Positions 6,041 to 12,630 of a stretch of DNA of 13,221 bases are shown piece by piece. The translations under genes were made by a program, and so were the position numbers. Each line of letters begins with the position of its first letter. Position 1 is the first letter of the stretch. The notes below the pieces were generated by a model that did no database searches, was not told the DNA's origin, and saw nothing but the letters and a program-made list of their open reading frames with translations. This DNA comes from Methanoculleus sp. UBA77 (GTDB lineage Archaea; Halobacteriota; Methanomicrobia; Methanomicrobiales; Methanoculleaceae): assembly GCA_002499455.1 (NCBI GenBank), contig DALN01000011.1, forward strand, positions 17,050-30,270, read 5' to 3'.

Positions 6041-6642
6041 GTTTCTGGCATGAGGCAATCGGAAAGATCGAAGGGGTGCTCAAGGACAGCGGAGTCGAAG
6101 ACGGCGTTGTGACGCTCGAGGTGACCTACGGCGGGGACGTCTGCCAGTACCCGAAGGGCGTTCGCATGGAGGGCCACTTCGGGGGGCGGAGCGGGCAGTT
6201 CGTCACGAGCGATCCGGTGCGGGCCAACACCCGGATCTCGTTCATGTTCGGCGCACCGCTTGCGAACCCCAAACAGCGGGCGGCGGCAGGCGCAATCGTC
6301 AATACCGTCTCGGCGTTCCTCTGCCTGGCACGCAGGCTCCGCCCCTGCACCCCCGACTGCTACGGCCCCTGCCTCGCGGAACTCTCGCGCGAGGTTGCCG
6401 GGAAACGGGTCTACCTCGTCGGCCCGATGCCGGTGCTGGAGCGGGCCCTCGCGGGGCAGACGGTCGACTCGCCCGAAGCCGCCGATCTCCTCCTCGTCGC
6501 CGGCGACGGCATGACGACCGATGCCGGGGTTGCCTGCATCGACGAGTACCGGGGCAGGAAGCGAATGATCTTTCTCGGCCCCTCGACCGCCGGAGTGGGG
6601 GGCCTCTTGAATCTCGAGCACTGGTGCCCGTACGGCCGATGA
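6037..6642 (+). CDS. Conserved-looking Cys-rich protein of unknown function, possibly DUF364-like C-terminal fold
   Basis: 201 residues; I do not recognise a characterised family. The N-terminal half (LEVTYGGDVCQYPKGVRMEG) is followed by a cysteine cluster: Cys96, Cys104, Cys108 and Cys112 (C-x7-C-x3-C-x3-C, including PCTPDCYGPC), suitable for a metal or Fe-S cluster. The C-terminal half (KRVYLVGPMPVLERAL, then ADLLLVAGDGMTTDAG, then MIFLGPSTAGVGGLL) resembles a Rossmann-like segment such as that of DUF364 (putative heavy-metal-chelation) proteins; this is a resemblance from memory. No signal peptide or membrane segment is seen. The GTG at 6037 overlaps the preceding stop (GTGA) and has AGGAGG at 6024-6029, 7 nt upstream. 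It is the last gene of the suf-led operon; a T-tract follows. Confidence 0.6.
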   Translation: MSFWHEAIGKIEGVLKDSGVEDGVVTLEVTYGGDVCQYPKGVRMEGHFGGRSGQFVTSDPVRANTRISFMFGAPLANPKQRAAAGAIVNTVSAFLCLARRLRPCTPDCYGPCLAELSREVAGKRVYLVGPMPVLERALAGQTVDSPEAADLLLVAGDGMTTDAGVACIDEYRGRKRMIFLGPSTAGVGGLLNLEHWCPYGR

Positions 6643-6647
6643 ATATC

Positions 6648-6654
6648 TTTTTTT
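6648..6654 (+). terminator. T-tract, probable archaeal terminator of the suf-led operon
   Basis: A run of seven T residues six bases after the stop codon is followed, after AGG, by seven A residues (6658-6664), so the site can also fold on itself. Archaeal RNA polymerase terminates on U-tracts without a strong hairpin. The gap to glmM is only 37 bases, so read-through is quite possible. GAATATC just before the tract (6641-6647) could serve as a TATA-like box for glmM. Confidence 0.45.
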
Positions 6655-6679
6655 AGGAAAAAAAGGATTATACAGGAGT

Positions 6680-7936
6680 ATGCTTTTCGGCTCTTCCGGA
6701 ATCCGGCAGGAGTTCAGCCCCGGCCTCGTCAATCTCGCCCTCCGCATCGGAGCGGCCGTCGCAGACGGCGCACCGACCATCGCCGTCGGCAGGGACACCC
6801 GCACCACAAGCGAACTACTCGAACACTGTGTCGTCGCCGGGATGCTCTCGGCCGGTGCAACCGTCTATTCCTGCGGCATCGCGCCCACCCCGACCGTCGC
6901 ACACGCGACAGGATGCGTGGACGCGGGGTGCATGATCACCGCCTCGCACAACCCCGAATCCTACAACGGGGTGAAACTCTTCAACCCGGACGGATCGTCG
7001 TTCACCCTCCGGCAGCAGGCGGCGATCGAGGAGGCGCTCAAAGGCTCCCACTGGAAGAGCTGGGACGAGCAGGGGCACGTCTTCTCCACCGACGCCGTTG
7101 ATGCGCACCGGGAGGCGATCCTTGACCGGATAAGCCTCTCGCGGCCGATCAGGGTCGTGCTCGACTGCGGCAACGGCGCGGCAAGCGTCATCACCCCCGA
7201 CCTCCTCGCAACGGCAGGGGCGACCGTCGTCGGGCTGAACTGCAACGTCTCCGGCCGGTTTGCCCGGCCCTCGGAGCCGCTCGAGGTGAACCTCCCCTAC
7301 GCCGGGGAGATTGTCCGGAAACGGGAGGCCGCGTGTGCGATCATCCACGACGGCGACGCCGACCGGATGATGGCCTTTGACGAGCGCGGTCGCTACATCG
7401 ACGGGGACCACCTCCTGATGCTCTTTGCGAAGTACCTCGACCGGAAGCGCGTGGTCACGACCGTCGACGCCTCGATGGCGATCGAGGAGGTCGCGGAGGT
7501 TCACCGCACCCCCGTCGGCGACAGTTTCGTCTCCGAAGAACTCCTCTCCTGGGGAGACTTCGGCGGCGAGGCGTCGGGGAGCTGGATCTTCCCCGAACAC
7601 TCCTACTGCCCGGACGGGATCTACGCCGCGGCCCTGCTCTGCGAGATCGCATCCGAGTGGTCGATCGCCGAAGAACTCGACCGGATGCCACGCTATACCC
7701 TTCTGCGCGAGTCCTACCGCATCCCCGCGCCCCGCGACGTCGTGACGGCGATGGGGGCCGACGAGCCGACCCACGGGGTCCGGTTCGAGGACGAGGACGG
7801 CTGGTACCTGATCCGGGCGAGCGGCACCGAACCGAAGGTCCGGATCACCGCCGAGGGAAGGACCCCGGAAAAGGCGAAAGAGATGCTTGACCTCGGGCAC
7901 GCCGCCCTTGAGAAGGCAAAACGCAGTCTGGAGTGA
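6680..7936 (+). CDS. glmM: Phosphoglucosamine mutase (phosphohexomutase family)
   Basis: 418 residues, somewhat shorter than bacterial GlmM (about 445). It has all four alpha-D-phosphohexomutase motifs: the phosphoserine loop ITASHNP with Ser89, the Mg site DGDADR (224-229), the sugar-specificity loop GGEASG (295-300) and the phosphate-binding loop RASGTEPKVRI (379-389). GEASG rather than GEMSG is compatible with glucosamine-phosphate use, and the neighbours glmU and glmS strengthen the choice of GlmM over phosphomannomutase. It converts glucosamine-6-P to glucosamine-1-P. The start is fixed by the N-terminal FGSSGIR motif; AGGAG sits only one base before the ATG, so an upstream AAGGA (6663-6667) may be the effective site. 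It ends four bases before the next gene. Confidence 0.88.
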   Translation: MLFGSSGIRQEFSPGLVNLALRIGAAVADGAPTIAVGRDTRTTSELLEHCVVAGMLSAGATVYSCGIAPTPTVAHATGCVDAGCMITASHNPESYNGVKLFNPDGSSFTLRQQAAIEEALKGSHWKSWDEQGHVFSTDAVDAHREAILDRISLSRPIRVVLDCGNGAASVITPDLLATAGATVVGLNCNVSGRFARPSEPLEVNLPYAGEIVRKREAACAIIHDGDADRMMAFDERGRYIDGDHLLMLFAKYLDRKRVVTTVDASMAIEEVAEVHRTPVGDSFVSEELLSWGDFGGEASGSWIFPEHSYCPDGIYAAALLCEIASEWSIAEELDRMPRYTLLRESYRIPAPRDVVTAMGADEPTHGVRFEDEDGWYLIRASGTEPKVRITAEGRTPEKAKEMLDLGHAALEKAKRSLE

Positions 7937-7940
7937 GTCT

Positions 7941-9140
7941 ATGCAGTGTGTCGTACTTGCAGCAGGAGAAGGGAAACGGATGCGCCCCCTGACCGGCCGG
8001 CGCCCGAAGGTGATGCTTCCCATAGCGAACCGCCCGATGATGGAACACCTGGTCCTCGCGGCCCGCGATGCCGGGATCACCGACTTCATCTTCGTCGTCG
8101 GCTACTTCGAGCGTGAGATACGGAACCACTTCGGGGACGGCAGCGCCCTTGGGGTGAAGATAACCTACGTGACCCAGCGCCACCAGCTCGGCACCGCAGA
8201 CGCCCTGCGTGCGACGGCGGGGATGGTCAGCGGCAGGTTCCTCCTCTTAAACGGCGATATGGTTCTAAAGACGGACGATATCCGGGAACTCTGCCAGAGA
8301 AACGCCCCCTGCGTCGGGATCCACGAGACCGACCACCCGCAGGACTACGGCGTCGTGACCGTAGAGAACGACCGGATCACCGGCCTTGAAGAGAAGTTGG
8401 AGCACCCGAAGAGCAACCTGATCAACGCGGGCGCCTACCTCTTTGATCCCGACATCTTCGACCTCCTCGGCAAGATAGGGATATCCGGGCGCGGGGAGTT
8501 CGAGCTGACCGATGCTCTCGACACGTACATCAAGAGAGGGGAGCTCACGGCGCACCCTCTGGCTTACTGGCTCGACGTGGGACAGCCCTGGGACCTCCTC
8601 GATGCAAACGGGGCGCTCCTTAGCGCGATGCACCACGAGAAGTACGGGACCGTCGAGGACGGGTGCACCATCCCCGAGTCGGTCAGCATCGGGAAAGGGA
8701 CGGTGATCCGGGCCGGGACCTACATCGAGGGCTCCTGCATCATCGGGGAGAACTGCGTCATCGGCCCGCACGCCTACATCCGCGGCTCGACCGCGATCGG
8801 CGACGACTGCCACATCGGGCACGCGACCGAGATCAAGAACTCCATCGTCATGCCGGGGACGAAGATCCCGCACTTCAACTACATCGGCGACAGCGTCATC
8901 GGGAGCGGGTGCAACTTCGGGGCCGGGACCAAGGTTGCAAACCTCCGGCACGACAACGGGCCGGTGAAGGTCTGCGGGAAGTCGACCGGCCGGCGGAAGT
9001 TCGGCGCCATCATCGGCGACGACGTCCTCTTCGGGATCAACTGCTCGGTCAACGTCGGGAGCCTCATCGGGAGCGGGACGCGGGTGGCACCCCACTCTCT
9101 CGTCGAGGGATGCATCGAGGACGGGTCGGTCATCAGGTGA
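7941..9140 (+). CDS. glmU: Bifunctional GlmU: glucosamine-1-P acetyltransferase / GlcNAc-1-P uridylyltransferase
   Basis: 399 residues from the ATG at 7941, which has GGAG seven bases upstream; the longer frame from 7887 lies within glmM. The nucleotidyltransferase domain spans about 1-230, with LAAGEGKRMRPLT (6-18), PKVMLP, QLGTADAL (82-89), NGD with the metal-binding Asp106, NAGAYLF (162-168) and LDVGQPWDLL (211-220). The left-handed beta-helix (about 240-399) has hexapeptide repeats. It contains EIKNSIVMPGTKIPHFNYIGDS, whose His311 matches the catalytic acetyltransferase His363 of E. coli GlmU, and GAGTKVANLRHDNG followed by STGRRKFGAIIGD, the archaeal form of the acetyl-CoA/sugar site. 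It completes UDP-GlcNAc synthesis after GlmS and GlmM. Confidence 0.88.
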   Translation: MQCVVLAAGEGKRMRPLTGRRPKVMLPIANRPMMEHLVLAARDAGITDFIFVVGYFEREIRNHFGDGSALGVKITYVTQRHQLGTADALRATAGMVSGRFLLLNGDMVLKTDDIRELCQRNAPCVGIHETDHPQDYGVVTVENDRITGLEEKLEHPKSNLINAGAYLFDPDIFDLLGKIGISGRGEFELTDALDTYIKRGELTAHPLAYWLDVGQPWDLLDANGALLSAMHHEKYGTVEDGCTIPESVSIGKGTVIRAGTYIEGSCIIGENCVIGPHAYIRGSTAIGDDCHIGHATEIKNSIVMPGTKIPHFNYIGDSVIGSGCNFGAGTKVANLRHDNGPVKVCGKSTGRRKFGAIIGDDVLFGINCSVNVGSLIGSGTRVAPHSLVEGCIEDGSVIR

Positions 9141-9147
9141 GGAAAGA

Positions 9148-10299
9148 ATGCAGGCAGTTATTTTAGCCGCAGGAGAGGGGAGCCGTCTCCGGCCGCTGAC
9201 GCGGAGCAAGCCCAAGGCGATGCTCCCGGTCGCGAACCGGCCGATCATCGAGTACGTCATCGATGCCCTCCTCGAGAACGGGATCCGCGACATCGTGGTG
9301 GTGGTCGGCTACCGGAAGGAGGACGTCATCCGGCACTTAAACAGGCTCGACGCCCCCATCCAGGTCGTCGTGCAGGAACGCCAGCTCGGTACCGCCGACG
9401 CCCTCCGGGCGGCCCAGTCCGAGATCACGGATGACTTCCTGGTCCTTCCCGGCGACAACTACATCAACGCGGAGTCGATCGCCCGGATCAAGCAGGAGCA
9501 GAACGCCATGCTCGTCGCCGAGCACCCGAGCCCCTCGGACTTCGGGGTCGTCGTGATCAGGAACGGCCTCGTCCGCGAGATCATCGAGAAGCCCGAGGAC
9601 GCCCCGACGTTCACCGTCTCGACCGGGATCTACTCGTTTACGCCCGATGTCTTCTCCTACCTCCAGACGAACGAGATCCCCGACGCTCTCGCCGCGATGA
9701 TCGCATCCGGCAAGCGGATCCGGGCGATCCCGGCGGACGACTGGCAGGACGCCATCTATCCCTGGGATCTCCTGAAACTGAACAGCCGGATGCTCAGGGG
9801 GATCGCCCCGAAGATCGGCGGGAGGGTCGACGCATCCGTCATTCGCCGTGGTGTGGTGCGGATCGGGACCGGGACGACGATCGGGCCGAACACCGTCATC
9901 TACGGCCCCGTAACCATCGGGGACAACTGCAACATCGGCCCGAACTGCGTCATCATGCCGGACGTGAGCATCGGAGACCGGGTAGTGCTCGAACCCTTCA
10001 CCTACGCCGCCGACTCGCTCATCATGAGCGACGTGAATATCGGGTCCCACTCGCGGATCGTCTCGGCCGTCTTCGGCCAGGGGTGCATCCTCGCCGACCA
10101 TACCACGACCTACCCGTCCGCGAGTTTCCTTGAGGTCGGAGGCCGGGTCATGAAGGAGAAGTTCGGCGCAGTCCTCGGTGAGGGGGTCCGTGCGGCACCG
10201 TTCACAACATTTAAGAATTGTATTGCAGGTAACAGTGTCACCATTGACGGGGGAAAGACAGTGGTCGGCCTCATCGAGGATGGCACCCGGGTGATGTAG
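9148..10299 (+). CDS. Second GlmU-like sugar-1-phosphate nucleotidylyltransferase with a diverged beta-helix domain
   Basis: 383 residues. The N-terminal domain is a canonical nucleotidyltransferase: LAAGEGSRLRPLT (6-18), PKAMLPVANRP, QLGTADAL (79-86), PGD with Asp103, IIEKPE (145-150) and DAIYPWDLL (201-209). It resembles the preceding GlmU, and the genes are 7 bp apart, so a tandem duplication is likely. The C-terminal hexapeptide domain is intact but lacks the GlmU acetyltransferase signatures: where the first copy has KIPHFNYIGDS this one reads NIGSHSRIVSA, and NLRHD is absent. Loss of acetyltransferase activity, or another sugar (for example glucose-1-P or a deoxysugar-1-P), is inferred; a neighbouring His301 means the site could still be shifted by one. 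GAGG at 9139-9142 supports the ATG. Confidence 0.82.
   Translation: MQAVILAAGEGSRLRPLTRSKPKAMLPVANRPIIEYVIDALLENGIRDIVVVVGYRKEDVIRHLNRLDAPIQVVVQERQLGTADALRAAQSEITDDFLVLPGDNYINAESIARIKQEQNAMLVAEHPSPSDFGVVVIRNGLVREIIEKPEDAPTFTVSTGIYSFTPDVFSYLQTNEIPDALAAMIASGKRIRAIPADDWQDAIYPWDLLKLNSRMLRGIAPKIGGRVDASVIRRGVVRIGTGTTIGPNTVIYGPVTIGDNCNIGPNCVIMPDVSIGDRVVLEPFTYAADSLIMSDVNIGSHSRIVSAVFGQGCILADHTTTYPSASFLEVGGRVMKEKFGAVLGEGVRAAPFTTFKNCIAGNSVTIDGGKTVVGLIEDGTRVM
10207..10220 (+). promoter_or_regulatory. Possible internal promoter for glmS
   Basis: CATTTAAGAATTGT lies in the 3' end of the second nucleotidyltransferase gene and looks like a TATA box in GC-rich coding sequence. The coding stretch around it uses codons rare in the neighbourhood (AAT, TGT, ATT, GGT, AGT, ACA), as if held to another constraint. 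A transcript starting near 10237 would reach glmS with a leader of about 60 nt. Weak evidence: chance AT-richness is possible. Confidence 0.25.
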
Positions 10300-10300
10300 A

Positions 10301-12040
10301 ATGTGTGGCATTGTCGGCTACATCGGAAGGCGGGACGCAACGCCGATCCTGATCCAGGGGCTGAAGCGGCTTGAGTACCGGGGCTACGACTCGTTCGGGC
10401 TTGCGACGGTCGGGAGCGCGATCGAGGTTTACAAGAAGACCGGCCGGATATCGGACGGCGAGGCCGGGGCGGTCGGCCTCCACGGGTGCACCGGGATCGG
10501 GCACACGCGGTGGGCGACACACGGCGAGCCCAACGACGTCAACGCCCACCCGCACACGGACTGTGAGGGAAAGATCGCCGTTGTCCATAACGGGGTCATC
10601 GAGAACTACAGCGAACTCAAGCGGCAGCTCCAGGCACGCGGCCACATCTTCCGGTCAGAGACCGACACCGAGGTGATCGCCCACCTCATCGAGGAGCACT
10701 ACGACGGCGATCTCCTCAGCGCGGTCAGCACGATCCTCCCGCTCCTCCACGGGTCGTATGCCGTCCTCGCGATCGCGGAGGACACCCAGAGGATCGTCGC
10801 CGCACGGAACGCGAGCCCCCTCGTCCTCGGGGTCGGGGATGCCGAGGTCTTCGCCGCCTCGGACATGACGCCTCTCCTTGAGTACACCGAGCGCGTGATC
10901 TACCTCGAAGACGGTGATGTCGCCGATCTCACCCCCGACCGCTACACCATCTACCACGACAGCCGGACCGTGGACCGTCCTGTGGAGCTGATCAACTGGT
11001 GCGTCGAGGATACCCGGAAGGGCGGGTTCGCCCACTATATGTTAAAGGAGATCTACGAGCAGCCCCAGTCCTTCTACGAGACCATCCGGGCCGGCATCAG
11101 CGACCGTATCCGGGAGATGGTGCTGGAGGCCGAGGAGATCACCCTCGTCGCGTGCGGGACGTCCTACCATACCGCCCTGGTCTTCAAGTACCTGGCTGAA
11201 TCGCTCTGCAACATCCCTGTCCGGGTCGAGATGGGGTCGGAGTTCAAGTACTTCATACCCCCGCTCCGCGGCCTCGTGATCGCCGTCTCGCAGTCGGGGG
11301 AGACGGCAGACACGCTCGCCGCCTTAAAGATGGCGAAAGCCCGCAACTGCCCCACGCTCGCCATCACCAACATGCAGGGGAGCACGGTCACCCGTATCGC
11401 CGACCAGACCCTCCTGATGCGGGCTGGCCCCGAGATCGGCGTCGCCGCGACCAAGTCCTACATGGCGCAGCTTGCAGCGCTGATGCAGATCGTCAACGTG
11501 CGGTGCGACGGGGCGTTCGACGACGTCCTCTCGCACGCGCACCTTGCCATCGGGGAGGTTCTCCTCCAGGAGGTCAGGGACGCGGTCGCCCTCTGCTCGG
11601 AGGCCGAGCACGTCTTCTTCGTCGGGAGAGGAGCGTTCTACCCGGTCTCGATGGAGGGCGCCTTAAAGATGAAGGAGATCAGCTACGTTCACGCCGAGGG
11701 GTATGCAGCGGGCGAACTCAAGCACGGGCCGTTCGCCCTGCTCACCGCGGAGACGCCGGTGGTCGCCATCTGCACCCCCGGCCCGACCTACGGTGTGATG
11801 GCCTCGAACATCAAGGAGATGAAGGCAAGGAAAGCCCCGATCATCGCCCTCGGCGTCGCCGGGGATACGGAGCTTGCGGAGATAACGGACATCTTCATCC
11901 CTATCCCGAACACACATCTCCTCATACAGGTGCTGACCGCGTCGGTTATTCTCCAGCTGCTCGCGTATCACACCGCCTGTGCCCTCAAGTGCGACGTTGA
12001 CAAGCCCCGTAACCTGGCAAAGAGCGTGACTGTTGAATGA
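10301..12040 (+). CDS. glmS: Glutamine--fructose-6-phosphate aminotransferase (isomerizing)
   Basis: 579 residues, slightly shorter than E. coli GlmS (609). The N-terminal glutaminase domain begins MCGIVGYIG, so Cys2 is the nucleophile after Met removal; HTRWATHG (68-75) and NGVIENY (97-103) shape the glutamine site. Two SIS domains follow: CGTSYHTA (285-292) with SQSGETADT (330-338), then GRGAFYPVSMEGALKMKE with EGYAAGELKHGP (466-477), carrying the isomerase residues. The tail ends DKPRNLAKSVTVE, the typical GlmS C-terminus lining the active site. It makes glucosamine-6-P from fructose-6-P and glutamine in the cytoplasm. One base separates it from the preceding stop, with GGTGA as ribosome-binding site. 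No glmS-ribozyme-like structure fits, since there is no leader. The end overlaps the next start (ATGA). Confidence 0.96.
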   Translation: MCGIVGYIGRRDATPILIQGLKRLEYRGYDSFGLATVGSAIEVYKKTGRISDGEAGAVGLHGCTGIGHTRWATHGEPNDVNAHPHTDCEGKIAVVHNGVIENYSELKRQLQARGHIFRSETDTEVIAHLIEEHYDGDLLSAVSTILPLLHGSYAVLAIAEDTQRIVAARNASPLVLGVGDAEVFAASDMTPLLEYTERVIYLEDGDVADLTPDRYTIYHDSRTVDRPVELINWCVEDTRKGGFAHYMLKEIYEQPQSFYETIRAGISDRIREMVLEAEEITLVACGTSYHTALVFKYLAESLCNIPVRVEMGSEFKYFIPPLRGLVIAVSQSGETADTLAALKMAKARNCPTLAITNMQGSTVTRIADQTLLMRAGPEIGVAATKSYMAQLAALMQIVNVRCDGAFDDVLSHAHLAIGEVLLQEVRDAVALCSEAEHVFFVGRGAFYPVSMEGALKMKEISYVHAEGYAAGELKHGPFALLTAETPVVAICTPGPTYGVMASNIKEMKARKAPIIALGVAGDTELAEITDIFIPIPNTHLLIQVLTASVILQLLAYHTACALKCDVDKPRNLAKSVTVE

Positions 12041-12630
12041 TAGAGTATGGACGTAACGCCCTCGGCGAGGGGGCGAGAGTATTCGAGCCGGTGACCGTCG
12101 GGTTTCCCTCCCGCGACCGGATGAACGAGAGAGACTACCCGGGCGCCACCATCGGGAAGAACGCGGTCCTCCGGTCGGGGACCATCATCTACTGCGACGT
12201 GACGATCGGCGAGAACTTCCAGAGCGGCCACAACGTGCTGATCCGCGAGAAGACCACCATCGGGAACGGTGTCGCGATCGGGACGGCCGCCGTGATCGAG
12301 GGCGATTGCACGATCGGCGACGATGTCCGCCTCCAGAGCCTGGTCTACATCCCCACCGGCGCCCGTATCGGCAACCGGGTCTTCATCGGCCCGAACGCCG
12401 TCCTGACGAACGACCGCTACCCGCCGGGACCCCACGAGGGCCTCCGCGGCCCGGTCATCGGAGACGACGCCGTCATCGGCGCGAACGCGACGATCCTCCC
12501 CGGCGTCGCTGTCGGCGAGGGAGCGTTCGTCGCGGCCGGCGCGGTCGTGACGAAGGATGTCCCGCCGGGGATGCTTGCAGTCGGAGCGCCGGCACGGTTC
12601 CGGCCGCTGCCTCCGGGGGCGGTCCGGTGA
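12037..12630 (+). CDS. Left-handed beta-helix N-acyltransferase (WbpD/DapH-like), probably for a nucleotide amino sugar
   Basis: 197 residues, almost entirely hexapeptide repeats (ATIGKNAVL, TIIYCDVTIGENF, TIGNGVAIGT, TIGDDVRLQ, RIGNRVFIGPNAV), giving a trimeric beta-helix acyltransferase. His in FQSGHNVLIRE is a candidate catalytic residue. The loop TNDRYPPGP and the end VVTKDVPPGMLAVGAPARF match WbpD-type UDP-amino-sugar acetyltransferases, which use acetyl-CoA. DapH-like and serine-acetyltransferase-like roles are less likely given the neighbours. The ATG overlaps the glmS stop (ATGA), and its own stop overlaps the aminotransferase start (GTGA), so the three are co-translated. Together with the aminotransferase it suggests an aminated, then N-acylated sugar made from UDP-GlcNAc for surface glycans; the exact sugar is unknown. 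Confidence 0.8.
   Translation: MIEYGRNALGEGARVFEPVTVGFPSRDRMNERDYPGATIGKNAVLRSGTIIYCDVTIGENFQSGHNVLIREKTTIGNGVAIGTAAVIEGDCTIGDDVRLQSLVYIPTGARIGNRVFIGPNAVLTNDRYPPGPHEGLRGPVIGDDAVIGANATILPGVAVGEGAFVAAGAVVTKDVPPGMLAVGAPARFRPLPPGAVR

Noticed and set aside
5584..6807. 407-residue minus-strand frame
   Set aside because: Antisense to three well-supported genes (cyclase, unknown Cys-rich protein, glmM start); no recognisable domain.
6815..8089. 424-residue minus-strand frame
   Set aside because: Antisense to glmM and glmU, which have complete catalytic motifs; Asp/Val/Arg-rich shadow.
10261..10300. glmS riboswitch/ribozyme ahead of glmS
   Set aside because: Only one base separates glmS from the preceding stop codon, and no ribozyme-like pseudoknot sequence is apparent.
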